Shown: positions 10,550 to 19,755 of the stretch, piece by piece
How the letters are laid out: every line of letters starts with the position of its first letter
Numbering within the stretch: the stretch's first letter is position 1
Source: Ensifer sp. LC11
GTDB lineage: Bacteria > Pseudomonadota > Alphaproteobacteria > Rhizobiales > Rhizobiaceae
Reading direction: 5' to 3'
Length of the DNA stretch: 64,000 nucleotides
NCBI RefSeq assembly: GCF_001695835.1
Contig: NZ_MBSO01000002.1
Location: 124,001 to 188,000 of the forward strand
Notes under the pieces: generated by a model
Told to the model about the DNA's origin: nothing
Databases searched by the model: none
Seen by the model: the letters and a program-made list of their open reading frames with translations, nothing else
Program-made: the position numbers and the translations under genes

Positions 10550-11605
10550 TCAGCGGTCGCCCTGCTCGCTTTCATCATGCACGGCCGTGTGGGACTCGTA
10601 TGCCCTGACGATGCGCGCAACCATCGGGTGACGGACGACGTCGACGTCCTTGAAGCGGATCACCGAGACGCCCTCGACCCCTCTCAGGATCTGCAGCGCC
10701 TCGACCAGCCCCGACTTGACGCCGCGCGGCAGGTCCACCTGACTAGGGTCGCCGGTCACGATCATCCGACCGTTTTCACCGAGGCGGGTCAGGAACATCT
10801 TCATCTGCATCGATGTGGTGTTCTGCGCCTCGTCGAGAATGACGGCAGCATTGGCAAGCGTGCGGCCGCGCATGAAGGCGAGCGGCGCGATTTCGATCAC
10901 GCCGGCGGTGATTGCACGCTCGACCTTGTCACCCGGCATCATGTCATAGAGCGCGTCGTAGAGCGGCCGGAGATAAGGGTCGACTTTCTCCTTCATGTCG
11001 CCAGGAAGGAAGCCCAGGCGCTCACCGGCCTCGACGGCGGGGCGCGACAGCACGATGCGATCGACGGCACCGCGCTCCAGAAGCTGTGCAGCATGCGCCA
11101 CAGCGAGATAGGTCTTGCCGGTACCGGCCGGGCCTACGCCGAAGACAAGCTCGGAACGCTCAAGCGCACGGATGTAGGCATCCTGCGTTGGCGTGCGCGC
11201 TACGATCGTCTTCTTGCGCGTCGAAATCTGCGCCATCGTCAATTTGGCTTTGCGCTCCATGGTTGGCAATTGTAGCTGATCGTCTGCAGCAACCGCCATA
11301 CGGATCGCGCCCTCGACATCCGAAGAATCGATGGAAGCGCCGCTCTGCAACCGCCCATAGAGATAATCGAGCGCACGGCGCGCCTGATTGGTGGCAACGA
11401 TGTCGCCGGAAATCGCGACAGAGTTGCCCCGCGGCCTGGCGTCGATTCGCAGGCGCTCTTCAAGAAGCTTCAAGTTCTGGTCGAACTGACCGAAGAGTTC
11501 GCTGGCGAACCGATTGTTCTCGAAGGTCAGCACGAAGTGATTGGCGTCTGTCGCAGAGGTTTTCGACTGGCGCGAGGATGAAGAAATCAGTTCGTGTCCG
11601 TTCAA
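10550..11605 (-). CDS. phoH: PhoH-family ATPase (YbeZ)
   Basis: Cytoplasmic P-loop ATPase, the usual partner of YbeY in ribosome/RNA metabolism. The 351-residue protein has Walker [16 protein letters not shown] near residue 160, the Walker B region [24 protein letters not shown], and [13 protein letters not shown], typical of the PhoH core. An N-terminal KH-like segment occupies roughly residues 20-110. The gene is 26 bp downstream of miaB and 18 bp upstream of ybeY, consistent with a miaB-phoH-ybeY operon. Confidence 0.93.
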   Translation of the reverse strand: MNGHELISSSSRQSKTSATDANHFVLTFENNRFASELFGQFDQNLKLLEERLRIDARPRGNSVAISGDIVATNQARRALDYLYGRLQSGASIDSSDVEGAIRMAVAADDQLQLPTMERKAKLTMAQISTRKKTIVARTPTQDAYIRALERSELVFGVGPAGTGKTYLAVAHAAQLLERGAVDRIVLSRPAVEAGERLGFLPGDMKEKVDPYLRPLYDALYDMMPGDKVERAITAGVIEIAPLAFMRGRTLANAAVILDEAQNTTSMQMKMFLTRLGENGRMIVTGDPSQVDLPRGVKSGLVEALQILRGVEGVSVIRFKDVDVVRHPMVARIVRAYESHTAVHDESEQGDR

Positions 11606-11631
11606 GCGGTTCAGGCTCCTGTTCTCGGTCC

Positions 11632-13032
11632 TTACCCGATCATCTCGGCAAACAGGCTGTTCGGCCCGGCCTTGATGATTCGCACCTTGATAATGTCACC
11701 GATTTGCGATGCTTTTGCATCAACATTCACCGGCTGCAGCCACGGCGAACGCCCGACGAGCTGGCCGGGCATGCGTCCTTCCTTCTCCAGAAGCAGGTCG
11801 ATGTCGCGCCCGACGCAGGATTCGGCGAAGGCACGCTGCTGCGAAAACAGCAAAGCCTGCAATTTTTCCAAGCGCTTGGCTTTTACATCCTCGGGAACCT
11901 GATCGCCGAGCTCGGCGCCGGGCGTGCCCGGACGGGTCGAATATTTGAATGAAAATGCCTGTGCATAACCCACGGCCTCGACGAGGCGCATGGTGTCTTC
12001 GAAGTCCGCATCGGTCTCGCCGGGGAAGCCGACGATGAAATCGCCCGACAATGCGAGGTCCGGCTGGACGGCGCGGATGCGCGCAATCAGCGCCAGATAC
12101 TCGGCCGCCGTGTGCCTGCGGTTCATTGCCTTGAGGATACGGTCGGAGCCGGATTGCACTGGCAGGTGCAGGTAAGGCATCAGCTTGCCCATCGAGCGAT
12201 GCGCCTCAATCAGGCTATCGTCCATGTCGCGCGGATGGCTCGTGGTATAGCGCAGCCGGGCGAGACCCTCGATCTCACCGAGACGCTCGAGCAGGTCGCC
12301 TAGCCCCCATTCGCGGCCATCAGGCCCGACGCCGTGCCAGGCGTTGACGTTCTGACCGAGCAGGGTGATTTCCCGCACGCCGCCATCGACGAGCTTTTCG
12401 GCTTCCGAAACAATCTGGGCGACCGGGCGCGAGACTTCCGATCCACGGGTGTAGGGCACGACGCAGAAGGTGCAGAACTTGTCGCAGCCCTCTTGCACGG
12501 TGAGGAAAGCGGTGACGCCGCGGGCGCGGGTCTTCATCTTGTCGGGCGCCGGCAGGTGTTCAAACTTGTCCTCGACGGCATACTCCGTCTGTACGACCCG
12601 TTCGCCGCTGCGGGCGCGCTTCAGCGCTTCCGGAAGACGGTGATAGGTCGTCGGGCCAATAACGAGATCGACGGCCGGCGCGCGCCTGAGGATCTCGTCG
12701 CCTTCGGCCTGCGCAACGCAGCCGGCAACGCCGATCACCATTTCGCGGCCTTCCTTGGCCTTCGCCTTCTTAAGATCGCGCAGGCGGCCAAGCTCGGAAT
12801 AGACCTTCTCCGCCGCCTTTTCGCGAATATGACAGGTGTTGAGGAGCACGAAATCAGCATCCTCGAGCACATCGGTCGAGACATAGCCGTCGCGCGACAA
12901 GGCGTCCGACATGCGGTCGGAATCATAGACATTCATCTGGCAGCCATAGGTCTTGACGAAGACCTTGCGGGCCGGCGCGCGCTCGTCGCCCGGAGCGGGC
13001 GGTATCGACAGAAGGGCTGTTTCCTGGGTCAT
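11632..13032 (-). CDS. miaB: tRNA-2-methylthio-N6-dimethylallyladenosine synthase
   Basis: Radical-SAM methylthiotransferase that makes ms2i6A37 in tRNAs reading UNN codons. The 466-residue protein has three N-terminal cluster cysteines ([34 protein letters not shown]), the radical-SAM motif [16 protein letters not shown] (CxxxCxxC) near residue 172, and a C-terminal TRAM domain from about residue 395 ([18 protein letters not shown]). It has the normal length for MiaB. The neighbours are olsA upstream (72 bp) and phoH downstream (26 bp). Confidence 0.96.
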   Translation of the reverse strand: MTQETALLSIPPAPGDERAPARKVFVKTYGCQMNVYDSDRMSDALSRDGYVSTDVLEDADFVLLNTCHIREKAAEKVYSELGRLRDLKKAKAKEGREMVIGVAGCVAQAEGDEILRRAPAVDLVIGPTTYHRLPEALKRARSGERVVQTEYAVEDKFEHLPAPDKMKTRARGVTAFLTVQEGCDKFCTFCVVPYTRGSEVSRPVAQIVSEAEKLVDGGVREITLLGQNVNAWHGVGPDGREWGLGDLLERLGEIEGLARLRYTTSHPRDMDDSLIEAHRSMGKLMPYLHLPVQSGSDRILKAMNRRHTAAEYLALIARIRAVQPDLALSGDFIVGFPGETDADFEDTMRLVEAVGYAQAFSFKYSTRPGTPGAELGDQVPEDVKAKRLEKLQALLFSQQRAFAESCVGRDIDLLLEKEGRMPGQLVGRSPWLQPVNVDAKASQIGDIIKVRIIKAGPNSLFAEMIG

Positions 13033-13104
13033 GGCGGGTTACTTAGTGCAAAGCGGCCCGAAATTGAAGCATTTTCGCTGAAGTCGCCCTTATCGCAAAG
13101 GGCG

Positions 13105-13896
13105 TCAGACCCGTCCGCGCAACCGGTCCGACAGCATGCTGCGGATGCGCTGCTCGATCTTGCGGCTCACTTCCTTGCGATTGGTGTGCCGGTCGTAGTC
13201 GACCGCCTCGCCAAAATCGACATCCACCTCGATGGCGCCTTCGCGCAGGATGCCGAGCAGGTGCGGAACAAGGCCGGTATCACCCGGCCAGGCGGCGATC
13301 GGCCGGTTGAAGCGGCCCATGGGCATGCCATGAATACCGGTATAGGAAATGGCGACCGGCTGCACATGCACAAGCCCGGTCGGCGAATGCGGAACCGCAG
13401 AGGCGGCGGCACCGAAGAGCGAGGTCTTGATCTCCAGCAGGCGATTGCCGTCCGAGGTCGTTCCCTCTGGAAAGAGCACGACGATCTCGCCTGCCGCCAT
13501 GCGCTCACCGATCTCGCTCACCTGCTTGCCGGTCGAGCGCTTCTGCTCGCGTTCGACGAAGATCGACGCCTGCAGCCGGGCAAGGACACCGAAAACCGGC
13601 CAGCCCTTCACCTCGGATTTGGCGACGAAGACGACATCGGCGACTGACGAGAGCACCAGGATGTCCTTCCAGGAGGCGTGATTGGCGCAGATGAGCAGTG
13701 GCCGACGGCGCTCGGTTTCACCGTGTACACGCACCTTGATGCCGAGCAGATAGCAGGCGAGCCTGTGCCAGTATCGGGGCAAGCGGCGGCGCAGTTTCAG
13801 GCCAAACCAGAGGCAGACGACCTGGATCGGCATCAGGACAAGCGAAACCAGCGCCAGAAGCGCTGCGAAGATCGCAATCCGTAGCCAATTGATCAT
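13105..13896 (-). CDS. olsA: 1-acylglycerol-3-phosphate/lyso-ornithine-lipid O-acyltransferase (OlsA-like)
   Basis: PlsC-superfamily acyltransferase of 263 residues with an N-terminal membrane segment (IAIFAALLALVSLVLMPIQVVCLW). The HX4D active-site motif is seen as NHASWKD near residue 73; FPEGTTSDG follows near residue 144. In S. meliloti the homologue beside miaB is OlsA, which adds the second acyl chain to lyso-ornithine lipid made by OlsB; olsB is also in this window at 28283. A general PlsC role in phosphatidic acid synthesis cannot be excluded from motifs; the name rests on gene order and recall. Confidence 0.7.
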   Translation of the reverse strand: MINWLRIAIFAALLALVSLVLMPIQVVCLWFGLKLRRRLPRYWHRLACYLLGIKVRVHGETERRRPLLICANHASWKDILVLSSVADVVFVAKSEVKGWPVFGVLARLQASIFVEREQKRSTGKQVSEIGERMAAGEIVVLFPEGTTSDGNRLLEIKTSLFGAAASAVPHSPTGLVHVQPVAISYTGIHGMPMGRFNRPIAAWPGDTGLVPHLLGILREGAIEVDVDFGEAVDYDRHTNRKEVSRKIEQRIRSMLSDRLRGRV

Positions 13897-13920
13897 CCGG
13901 GAAAAGAGTTCCTGCGCGCG

Positions 13921-13990
13921 ATTCTAGAAATTGGAGCGGGATGTGGGCGGAAAACCGCGTACACTTTTCCTCATCCCGTTCTAATCCGCG
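13921..13990. repeat. dispersed palindromic repeat unit
   Basis: Contains GAGCGGGATG and, inverted, CATCCCG, flanking a core GGGCGGAAAACCGC followed by ACACTTTTCCT. The core resembles that of the array at 3828 and of the units near 16481, 49300 and 50577. It occupies the olsA/rimI gap. Confidence 0.7.
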
Positions 13991-13997
13991 CTTGGGA

Positions 13998-14495
13998 CTA
14001 GCGAAGATCGAGCCGCATGACAAGCGCGGCGGTTCGCTGGCCGGCCTTGTCCTGATAATAGGCGCGGCGCTCGCCGACCTTGGCAAAGCCGAGCTTACGG
14101 TAGAGCCCGATGGCCGCCTGATTGGTCTCGTCCACTTCCAGGAAAAGCGCCTCCGAGCCCTTGACCAGCGCCTCGCGCATGGCCGCCTGCATCAGCCGCC
14201 AGCCAAGGCCGGAGCGGGCATAACGCGGATCGACACCGATCGTGAGGATCTCGGCCTCTCCGGCGACGGCGCGTGACAGGACGAAACCACCGAAGGCCGG
14301 GCGAAAGTTGCCATTCGTCTGCCTGGCAACGAAACCGAAGACCGTTTCCTGAACCAGGAGCGCGTGGATTTCGCCATCGGTCCAGGGGCTTGCAAAGCGC
14401 TGGCAGTGCAATGCCGCCGCCGCAAGCAGGTCCGCTTCCTCCAGCGGGAAAATGTCAAACTCGGTGCGGCGGGTGAAGTAGTCGGTGAAGCTCAT
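13998..14495 (-). CDS. rimI: ribosomal-protein-alanine N-acetyltransferase (RimI)
   Basis: GNAT enzyme that acetylates N-terminal alanine of ribosomal protein S18 in characterised bacteria. The 165-residue protein has the acetyl-CoA pyrophosphate-binding loop as RYARSGLGWRLMQAAM near residues 92-107, and the region FLEVDETNQAAIGLYRKLGFAKVGERRAYY, typical of RimI. It lies 6 bp downstream of tsaB, a classic tsaB-rimI pair that suggests cotranscription. A broader N-acetyltransferase specificity is possible. Confidence 0.88.
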   Translation of the reverse strand: MSFTDYFTRRTEFDIFPLEEADLLAAAALHCQRFASPWTDGEIHALLVQETVFGFVARQTNGNFRPAFGGFVLSRAVAGEAEILTIGVDPRYARSGLGWRLMQAAMREALVKGSEALFLEVDETNQAAIGLYRKLGFAKVGERRAYYQDKAGQRTAALVMRLDLR

Positions 14496-14501
14496 CTCGG
14501 T

Positions 14502-15161
14502 CTATGCTCGGGCGATCGCGAAGCCCGCCTGCGGCTTGGCATCGGGGCCTCTGAGGTATAGCGGCCGCGGCTTGGCCGAGGCTGGATCGGCGGCAGCGCC
14601 AAGCTGTGCAAGGGCGGCGACGTCAATGAGTTCAAAGGGGGTGGCCGGCATATCTGCAGCGACGAGATGTGCGCCGGAACCGCCGATGATGCCATCGAAC
14701 CCGGAAAAGCGATCCCGCGCGCTCTCGACCGACAGCGCCTCGGCATCACCGAGCGCGTTGCCGGTCGCATCGAAAGCCTGGACATAGACCTCGTCCCGCT
14801 TCGCGTCGATGGCGACAAGAGCTGCCTTGCCGGGTGCGGTCGCGCGCAGTCCTTCGGCCAGAACCGCAAGCGTCGTGACGCCGACCGCGGGCTTGCCAAG
14901 CGCCAACGCCAGACCGCGGGCGGTGGCCACACCGACCCGTATGCCGGTGAATGATCCGGGGCCAACGGTGACGGCGATGCGGTCGATATCACCGAGCGAG
15001 CGGCCGGCTGTCACCAGTGCTTCGTCGACGAACTCCATCAGCCGCTCGGCGTGTCCCTTGCCGAGATCGGCGCCGGAGCGCCCGAGCACGGCGCCCGCTT
15101 CGCTGTCATAGACGGCAGCGGAGCAGCCGGAACCGGACGTGTCGAGCGCAAGTACAATCAT
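14502..15161 (-). CDS. tsaB: tRNA threonylcarbamoyladenosine biosynthesis protein TsaB
   Basis: Scaffold partner of TsaD in the t6A37 tRNA-modification complex. The 219-residue protein has the ASKHA-fold start MIVLALDTSGSGCSAAV, and TVGPGSFTGIRVGVATARGLA near residues 66-86, diagnostic of TsaB/TsaD-like proteins. It is short, as TsaB is, and lacks the TsaD metal-binding histidines. The start at 15161 was chosen because family members begin right at this LALDTS motif; the longer reading frame upstream lacks family resemblance. Confidence 0.93.
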   Translation of the reverse strand: MIVLALDTSGSGCSAAVYDSEAGAVLGRSGADLGKGHAERLMEFVDEALVTAGRSLGDIDRIAVTVGPGSFTGIRVGVATARGLALALGKPAVGVTTLAVLAEGLRATAPGKAALVAIDAKRDEVYVQAFDATGNALGDAEALSVESARDRFSGFDGIIGGSGAHLVAADMPATPFELIDVAALAQLGAAADPASAKPRPLYLRGPDAKPQAGFAIARA

Positions 15162-15262
15162 TTCAACGCTGTGATCTTTTGAGACGCCACAAGCCGCAAA
15201 GCCGATCGGGCTTTGCGGTAAAATCGATACGCTAAACGTTACGCGCAGGCTACGGCGCGATA

Positions 15263-15829
15263 TCAGACGGCCTCGACCGCTTCCACCTCTGGAACGAAAT
15301 GGCGCAACAGATTCTGAACGCCATGCTTCAGCGTCGCCGTCGACGACGGGCAACCGGAGCAGGCACCCTTCATGTTGAGGAACACGGTGCCATCCTTGAA
15401 GCCGCGGAAGGTGATATCGCCACCGTCCTGGGCAACGGCCGGGCGCACACGCGTTTCCAGGAGTTCCTTGATGGTGGCGACAATGGTCTCGTCACCCTCG
15501 TCGAAGAACTCGCCTTCCTCGTCAATCTGCTCGGCGCGACCGCTGCCGGCCACGATCGGCTGGCCCGACATGAAATGCTCCATGATCGAACCGAGGATCG
15601 CCGGCTTCAGGTGCTGCCATTCCTGGTCTTCCTTGGTGACGGTGATGAAATCGTAACCGAAATAGACACCGGTGACGCCCGGGATCGAAAACAGCCGTGC
15701 CGCGAGCGGCGAGCCGGCGCGTGCCTCTTCCTCGTCACGGAACTCGGCCGTGCCGTTTTCCAGGACAACCTTGCCCGGCAAAAACTTCAGCGTGGCCGGA
15801 TTCGGCGTGGCTTCGGTCTGAATGAACAT
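15263..15829 (-). CDS. NifU-family iron-sulfur scaffold/carrier (Nfu)
   Basis: Carries Fe-S clusters to target proteins. The 188-residue protein has an N-terminal Nfu_N domain (MFIQTEATPNPATLKFLPG) and a C-terminal NifU-like domain with the cluster-binding CSGCPSS motif (CxxC) near residue 148. It is of the mitochondrial NFU1 type common in alphaproteobacteria, not the nif-specific NifU. The start at 15829 follows the conserved N-terminal motif; an upstream ATG would add 18 residues. It is 101 bp upstream of tsaB in the same direction. Confidence 0.93.
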   Translation of the reverse strand: MFIQTEATPNPATLKFLPGKVVLENGTAEFRDEEEARAGSPLAARLFSIPGVTGVYFGYDFITVTKEDQEWQHLKPAILGSIMEHFMSGQPIVAGSGRAEQIDEEGEFFDEGDETIVATIKELLETRVRPAVAQDGGDITFRGFKDGTVFLNMKGACSGCPSSTATLKHGVQNLLRHFVPEVEAVEAV

Positions 15830-15934
15830 GTCAGTCTCCGTTTCGCCGGAGCGGCATTCGCCCAGCTCTTTAGAATAATTCAAAAGAATATAGGGGCATG
15901 GCCCTCTGGTCGCAAGAGTACATACCGACGCAGG

Positions 15935-16426
15935 TCAACTGAGCGCGTCGATCTCCTCGTCCGTCAAGGCATCGGGGATGACCGTGACGGGGATAGGAAA
16001 GGCCGCGGCCTTGCCCGCAATCGAAGACACCAGGGGGCCGGGGCCCTCCTTGGCTGATCCGGCGGCCAGCACCAGAATGGCAATGTCACGATCCTCCTCG
16101 ATCGCCGCATGGATCTGCTCCGTCGCGGTCCCCTCGCGGATGACGATCTCGGGCTCGATGCCGATCCGCTCGCGGACCGACTGGGCCACCTTGGCAAGCG
16201 TCGCCTCAGCCTCCTCGCGCGCTTCCGCACGCATGATTTCCTCGACACCCAGCCATTGCTGGAAGTCGCCGTCGGCGATCACATAGAGCAGGACGAGACC
16301 GCCATTCGAATTCTTGGCGCGCATGCCTGCATAGTGGACGGCGCGCCCGCATTCCGGGGTATCGTCAATCACCGCCATGAATTTGCGACGGTGACCTTCA
16401 AGTCGAGAGAGTCGGGTAGAGACCAT
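15935..16426 (-). CDS. universal stress protein family (UspA-like)
   Basis: A 163-residue cytoplasmic protein with the Usp fold: RRKFMAVIDDTPECGRAVHYAG at the start, a central helix region rich in Ala/Glu, and ILVLAAGSAKEGPGPLVSSIAGKAAAFPIPVTVIPD at the C-terminus. The ATP-binding signature G-2x-G-9x-G(S/T) is only approximate (GSAKEGPGPLVSSIAG). The start at 16426 (MVSTRLSRLEGHRRKF) is preferred; a longer in-frame start exists at 16492 inside the palindromic repeat and is unlikely. Confidence 0.85.
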   Translation of the reverse strand: MVSTRLSRLEGHRRKFMAVIDDTPECGRAVHYAGMRAKNSNGGLVLLYVIADGDFQQWLGVEEIMRAEAREEAEATLAKVAQSVRERIGIEPEIVIREGTATEQIHAAIEEDRDIAILVLAAGSAKEGPGPLVSSIAGKAAAFPIPVTVIPDALTDEEIDALS

Positions 16427-16480
16427 AGGGTGAACAATACATCCAGGGCGGGCCGCCGCAAGGTCTGATTTTTGCGTTTC

Positions 16481-16530
16481 GGAGCGGGACACGGAAAAGT
16501 GCCCGACGTTTTCCGCCCGTATCCCCTCCG
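16481..16530. repeat. dispersed palindromic repeat unit
   Basis: GGAGCGGGA at the left and TCCCCTCC at the right are inverted, with GGAAAAGTG and TTTTCCGCCCG between them. Same family as the units at 13921 and 49300. It lies between the universal stress gene and trpS. Confidence 0.65.
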
Positions 16531-16551
16531 ACCTCGATTATCGAAGTGAAT

Positions 16552-16575
16552 CTGGGTCTGGGGGACCAGACCCAG
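16552..16575. terminator. 10-bp hairpin after trpS
   Basis: CTGGGTCTGG (16552-16561) pairs perfectly with CCAGACCCAG (16566-16575) over a 4-base loop, 8 bp beyond the trpS stop. No T-run follows on the minus strand, so the terminator call is moderate. Confidence 0.55.
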
Positions 16576-16583
16576 CCATTTTC

Positions 16584-17648
16584 TTACTGCAGGAAGCCAA
16601 TGATCTCGCGAACTTCGCGCATCGTCTTTTCCGCCCTCGCCCGCGCCCGCTCGCCGCCGTCGCGCAGGATCGCATCGATATGGGCAGTATCGCCCATCAG
16701 GCGGCGCATCTCGCCGGTGATCGGCGAGAGAACCTCGACAGCCAGATCCACGAGCGCCGGCTTGAACACCGAGAACTGCTGCCCGCCGAATTCGGCGAGC
16801 ACCTGTTCCTTGGTCTTGTCCGACAGTGCCGCATAGATGCCCACGAGGTTTTCCGCTTCCGGGCGACCCTTGAGGCCATCGAGCTCGCTCGGCAACGCGT
16901 CCGGGTCGGTCTTGGCCTTGCGGATCTTCTTCGAGATCGTTTCGGCATCGTCCATCAGGTTGACACGCGAAAGGTCGGACGGATCCGACTTCGACATCTT
17001 CTTGGTGCCGTCCCGGAGCGACATGACGCGCGGCGTAGCACCACCGATCAGCGGCTCGACCGGCGGGAAGTAGGCGTGGATGGGCTCTTCGCCGACGACC
17101 ATGTCGACGCCATAGCCGGCGCTGCGGATATGTTCCATGAAGTCGATGTTGAACTTCTGGGCGATATCGCGCGTCAGCTCGAGGTGCTGCTTCTGGTCGT
17201 CGCCGACCGGAACATGGGTGGCGCGATAGACGAGGATGTCAGCCGCCATCAGGCTCGGATAGGCGAGCAGGCCAAGCGAGGCGTTCTCGCGGTCCTTTCC
17301 GGCTTTGTCCTTGAACTGCGTCATGCGGTTCATCCAGCCGATACGGGCGACGCAGTTGAAGATCCAGGCGAGTTCGGCATGCTGCGGCACGGCCGACTGA
17401 TTGAAGACGATATGTTTCTTCGGATCGATGCCCGAAGCGATGAAGGCGGCGGCGATCGAGCGGATCTGCCCCTTCAGGTCCTCGTGCACGAGCTGGGCGG
17501 TGATCGAGTGCAGGTCGACGACGCAGTAGATGCAGTCGTTGTTTTGCTGCAGCGCCACGAACTTGCGGATCGCGCCGAGATAGTTGCCGAGGTGGAGGTT
17601 GCCCGTCGGCTGAACGCCGGAGAATACGAGCGGCTTGAATTCGTTCAT
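16584..17648 (-). CDS. trpS: tryptophanyl-tRNA synthetase
   Basis: Class I aminoacyl-tRNA synthetase charging tRNA-Trp. The 354-residue protein has the HIGH-type motif [13 protein letters not shown] near residue 16 and the KMSKS motif as [10 protein letters not shown] near residue 217. [15 protein letters not shown] at the N-terminus and [24 protein letters not shown] are typical. Length is normal. It is transcribed downstream of murJ and the VOC gene with a roughly 110-bp gap. Confidence 0.97.
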   Translation of the reverse strand: MNEFKPLVFSGVQPTGNLHLGNYLGAIRKFVALQQNNDCIYCVVDLHSITAQLVHEDLKGQIRSIAAAFIASGIDPKKHIVFNQSAVPQHAELAWIFNCVARIGWMNRMTQFKDKAGKDRENASLGLLAYPSLMAADILVYRATHVPVGDDQKQHLELTRDIAQKFNIDFMEHIRSAGYGVDMVVGEEPIHAYFPPVEPLIGGATPRVMSLRDGTKKMSKSDPSDLSRVNLMDDAETISKKIRKAKTDPDALPSELDGLKGRPEAENLVGIYAALSDKTKEQVLAEFGGQQFSVFKPALVDLAVEVLSPITGEMRRLMGDTAHIDAILRDGGERARARAEKTMREVREIIGFLQ

Positions 17649-17761
17649 GTCGTCCTCAATAGGCTGGTGGAGGGCCCCAGGGCTTTTTGTCGCCCATGTT
17701 GCTAACGGCTTGGCTTATGCACGGGTGGCAGGGGGCAATCAAGGGGTCGAGGACGGCGCGT

Positions 17762-18154
17762 TCATCCAGCCGGCTGCAACAGATCCCAATGGTTGCCGAA
17801 GGGATCGGTGAAGACTGCAACGGTGCCATAGGGCTCATGCCGAGGCGTTTCCAGAAAGACGACGCCTTCGGCAAGCATCGCGGCATGGTCGCGGGCGAAA
17901 TCGTCGGTGAAGAGGAAGAAGCCGACGCGGCCGCCGGTCTGGTTGCCGATCGCCGCCTGCTGACGCTCGCCGTCTGCCTTGGCAAGCAGAAGCGCGGTCT
18001 CGACCGCGCCTTTCGGGCGGACGACGACCCAGCGCTTGTTGTCGTCGAGGACGGTGTCCTCCACGAGATCGAAGCCGAGCTTGCCGCAATAGAAGGCGAT
18101 GCCGGCATCATAATCCGGCACGACCAGGGCAATGCGTGCGATCGTCTGGCGCAT
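17762..18154 (-). CDS. VOC-family (glyoxalase/bleomycin-resistance fold) protein
   Basis: A 130-residue protein with two beta-alpha-beta-beta-beta modules: RIALVVPDYDAGIAFYCGKLGFDLVED at the start and VAVFTDPFGNHWDLLQPAG at the end. A metal-binding Glu/His is visible at HEPYGTVAVF. The enzyme activity is not predictable. The ATG at 18154 shares one base with the murJ TGA (TGATG), so the two genes are translationally coupled. Confidence 0.85.
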   Translation of the reverse strand: MRQTIARIALVVPDYDAGIAFYCGKLGFDLVEDTVLDDNKRWVVVRPKGAVETALLLAKADGERQQAAIGNQTGGRVGFFLFTDDFARDHAAMLAEGVVFLETPRHEPYGTVAVFTDPFGNHWDLLQPAG

Positions 18155-19755
18155 CAGTCGGCCTCCGGCGCTGCTGCTGGGTCGGCCGGCGCCTTCGCCC
18201 CGCGTTTCATGTTGCGGCGGATCATGCCGAGGCTCGCGCCACCAAGCCCGAAGGCAAGCGCGAAATAGACCACCATGGCGACCGCGACCAGGCCGCACAG
18301 GGTGATCGCCCGCGTCAGCAATGACGCGGCAGACGAAAGCTCGAAGGCGAACCAATCGATGGCGAAGTACAGCGCCGCCGCCATGCCCGCCGCCGCGATG
18401 ACGAGACGGGGGATGCGGGTGAGCAACGGGATGTCCCTGCCCCAATGTCCGCGCCACACGAGCGTCGCGAAAAGCAAGACAGCGTTCACCCAGCCGGCGA
18501 CGATTTCGGCAGTGGCGATGCCGCTTGCGCCAAGCCGCGGAAACAAGGTGAGCGCCATGGACACGTTCACGACGACGGAAATCGCAGCGAAGATCATCGG
18601 CGTGCGGGTGTCCTCACGCGCGAAGAAGCCGGGAATAAAGGCCTTGATCAAGACGAAGGCCGGCAGGCCGAGACCGTAGATCGCCAGGATGTGGCCGACG
18701 ACGACGGTCGATTCCGGCGCGAACTTGCCGCGCTCAAAGAGCAGGCGAACGATCGGCTCCGACATGACGAGGAGTGCGGCGGCCGCCGGCAGCGTCAGGA
18801 ACAGCGTGAACTCGACCGAGCGGTTCTGCAGGTTCGACGCCTCGTTGACATTGCCGGAGCGCAGCGCCCGGGCAAGCTCGGGCAAGAGCACGGTCGCAAC
18901 CGCGATGCCGACGACGCCGAGCGGCAGCTGGTAGATGCGGTCGGCATAGACGAGCGACGACACAGCACCTTCCTGGGCGGAGGCGATGTTGGTGTTGATC
19001 AGGAGATTGATCTGGGTGATGCCGCCGGTGATCGCCGCCGGCAGGGCCAGCACCAGCAGGCGCCGGACATTGGCGGTCATCCTCGGACGGCGCAAGCCGA
19101 TCTTGATGCCGGCGTCGCGCACGGCGATCCAGACGATCGCAAGCTGCACCAGACCGGCAGCCATGACACCCCAGGAGAGCCCGTAACCGACCGCGATCGG
19201 ATCCTGGCCCGCATACCAGGCATAGCCGAGCACGCCGATGAGGATGAAATTGAGGAAGACCGGCGCGATTGCGGCGGCGAAATAACGGTGCAGCGAGTTC
19301 AGCATGCCCGCCATCATCGCCGCCAGCGACATGCAGGCCAGATAGGGGAACATGATCGCCGCAAAGACGATGGTGCTGCCAAGCTTCTCCGGATCGTCGG
19401 CAAAGCCGGGCGCAATCAGGTTGCTGACGATGAAGGGCATCGTCAGCTCCATCGCGATCGTCAGGAACAGAAGCACGGTGAAGAGGACGCCGAACACTTC
19501 TTCCGAGAAGCGCCGCGCGCCCTCCATGCCGTTCGCCTCGATCTCCTTGGCGAAGAGCGGCACAAAGGCGGAATTGAAGGCGCCTTCGGCAAACAGCCGT
19601 CGGAAGGTGTTCGGCAGGCGGAAGGCGGTGTTGAACGCATCGGCAACCGGACCGGTGCCAAGCGCTGCCGCCATAAAAGTTTCGCGGATGAAGCCGAACA
19701 GCCGGCTTCCAAGCGTCGCACCGCCGACGGTTGCAAATTTCTTGACCAGACTCAT
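18154..19755 (-). CDS. murJ: lipid II flippase MurJ
   Basis: Inner-membrane flippase that exports lipid-linked peptidoglycan precursor. The 533-residue protein has about 14 hydrophobic segments and begins [25 protein letters not shown], typical of MviN/MurJ, followed by [25 protein letters not shown]. The C-terminal tail is Lys/Ala/Pro-rich. The gene overlaps glnD by 4 bp (ATGA) and the VOC gene by 1 bp, making a glnD-murJ-VOC operon. Confidence 0.96.
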   Translation of the reverse strand: MSLVKKFATVGGATLGSRLFGFIRETFMAAALGTGPVADAFNTAFRLPNTFRRLFAEGAFNSAFVPLFAKEIEANGMEGARRFSEEVFGVLFTVLLFLTIAMELTMPFIVSNLIAPGFADDPEKLGSTIVFAAIMFPYLACMSLAAMMAGMLNSLHRYFAAAIAPVFLNFILIGVLGYAWYAGQDPIAVGYGLSWGVMAAGLVQLAIVWIAVRDAGIKIGLRRPRMTANVRRLLVLALPAAITGGITQINLLINTNIASAQEGAVSSLVYADRIYQLPLGVVGIAVATVLLPELARALRSGNVNEASNLQNRSVEFTLFLTLPAAAALLVMSEPIVRLLFERGKFAPESTVVVGHILAIYGLGLPAFVLIKAFIPGFFAREDTRTPMIFAAISVVVNVSMALTLFPRLGASGIATAEIVAGWVNAVLLFATLVWRGHWGRDIPLLTRIPRLVIAAAGMAAALYFAIDWFAFELSSAASLLTRAITLCGLVAVAMVVYFALAFGLGGASLGMIRRNMKRGAKAPADPAAAPEAD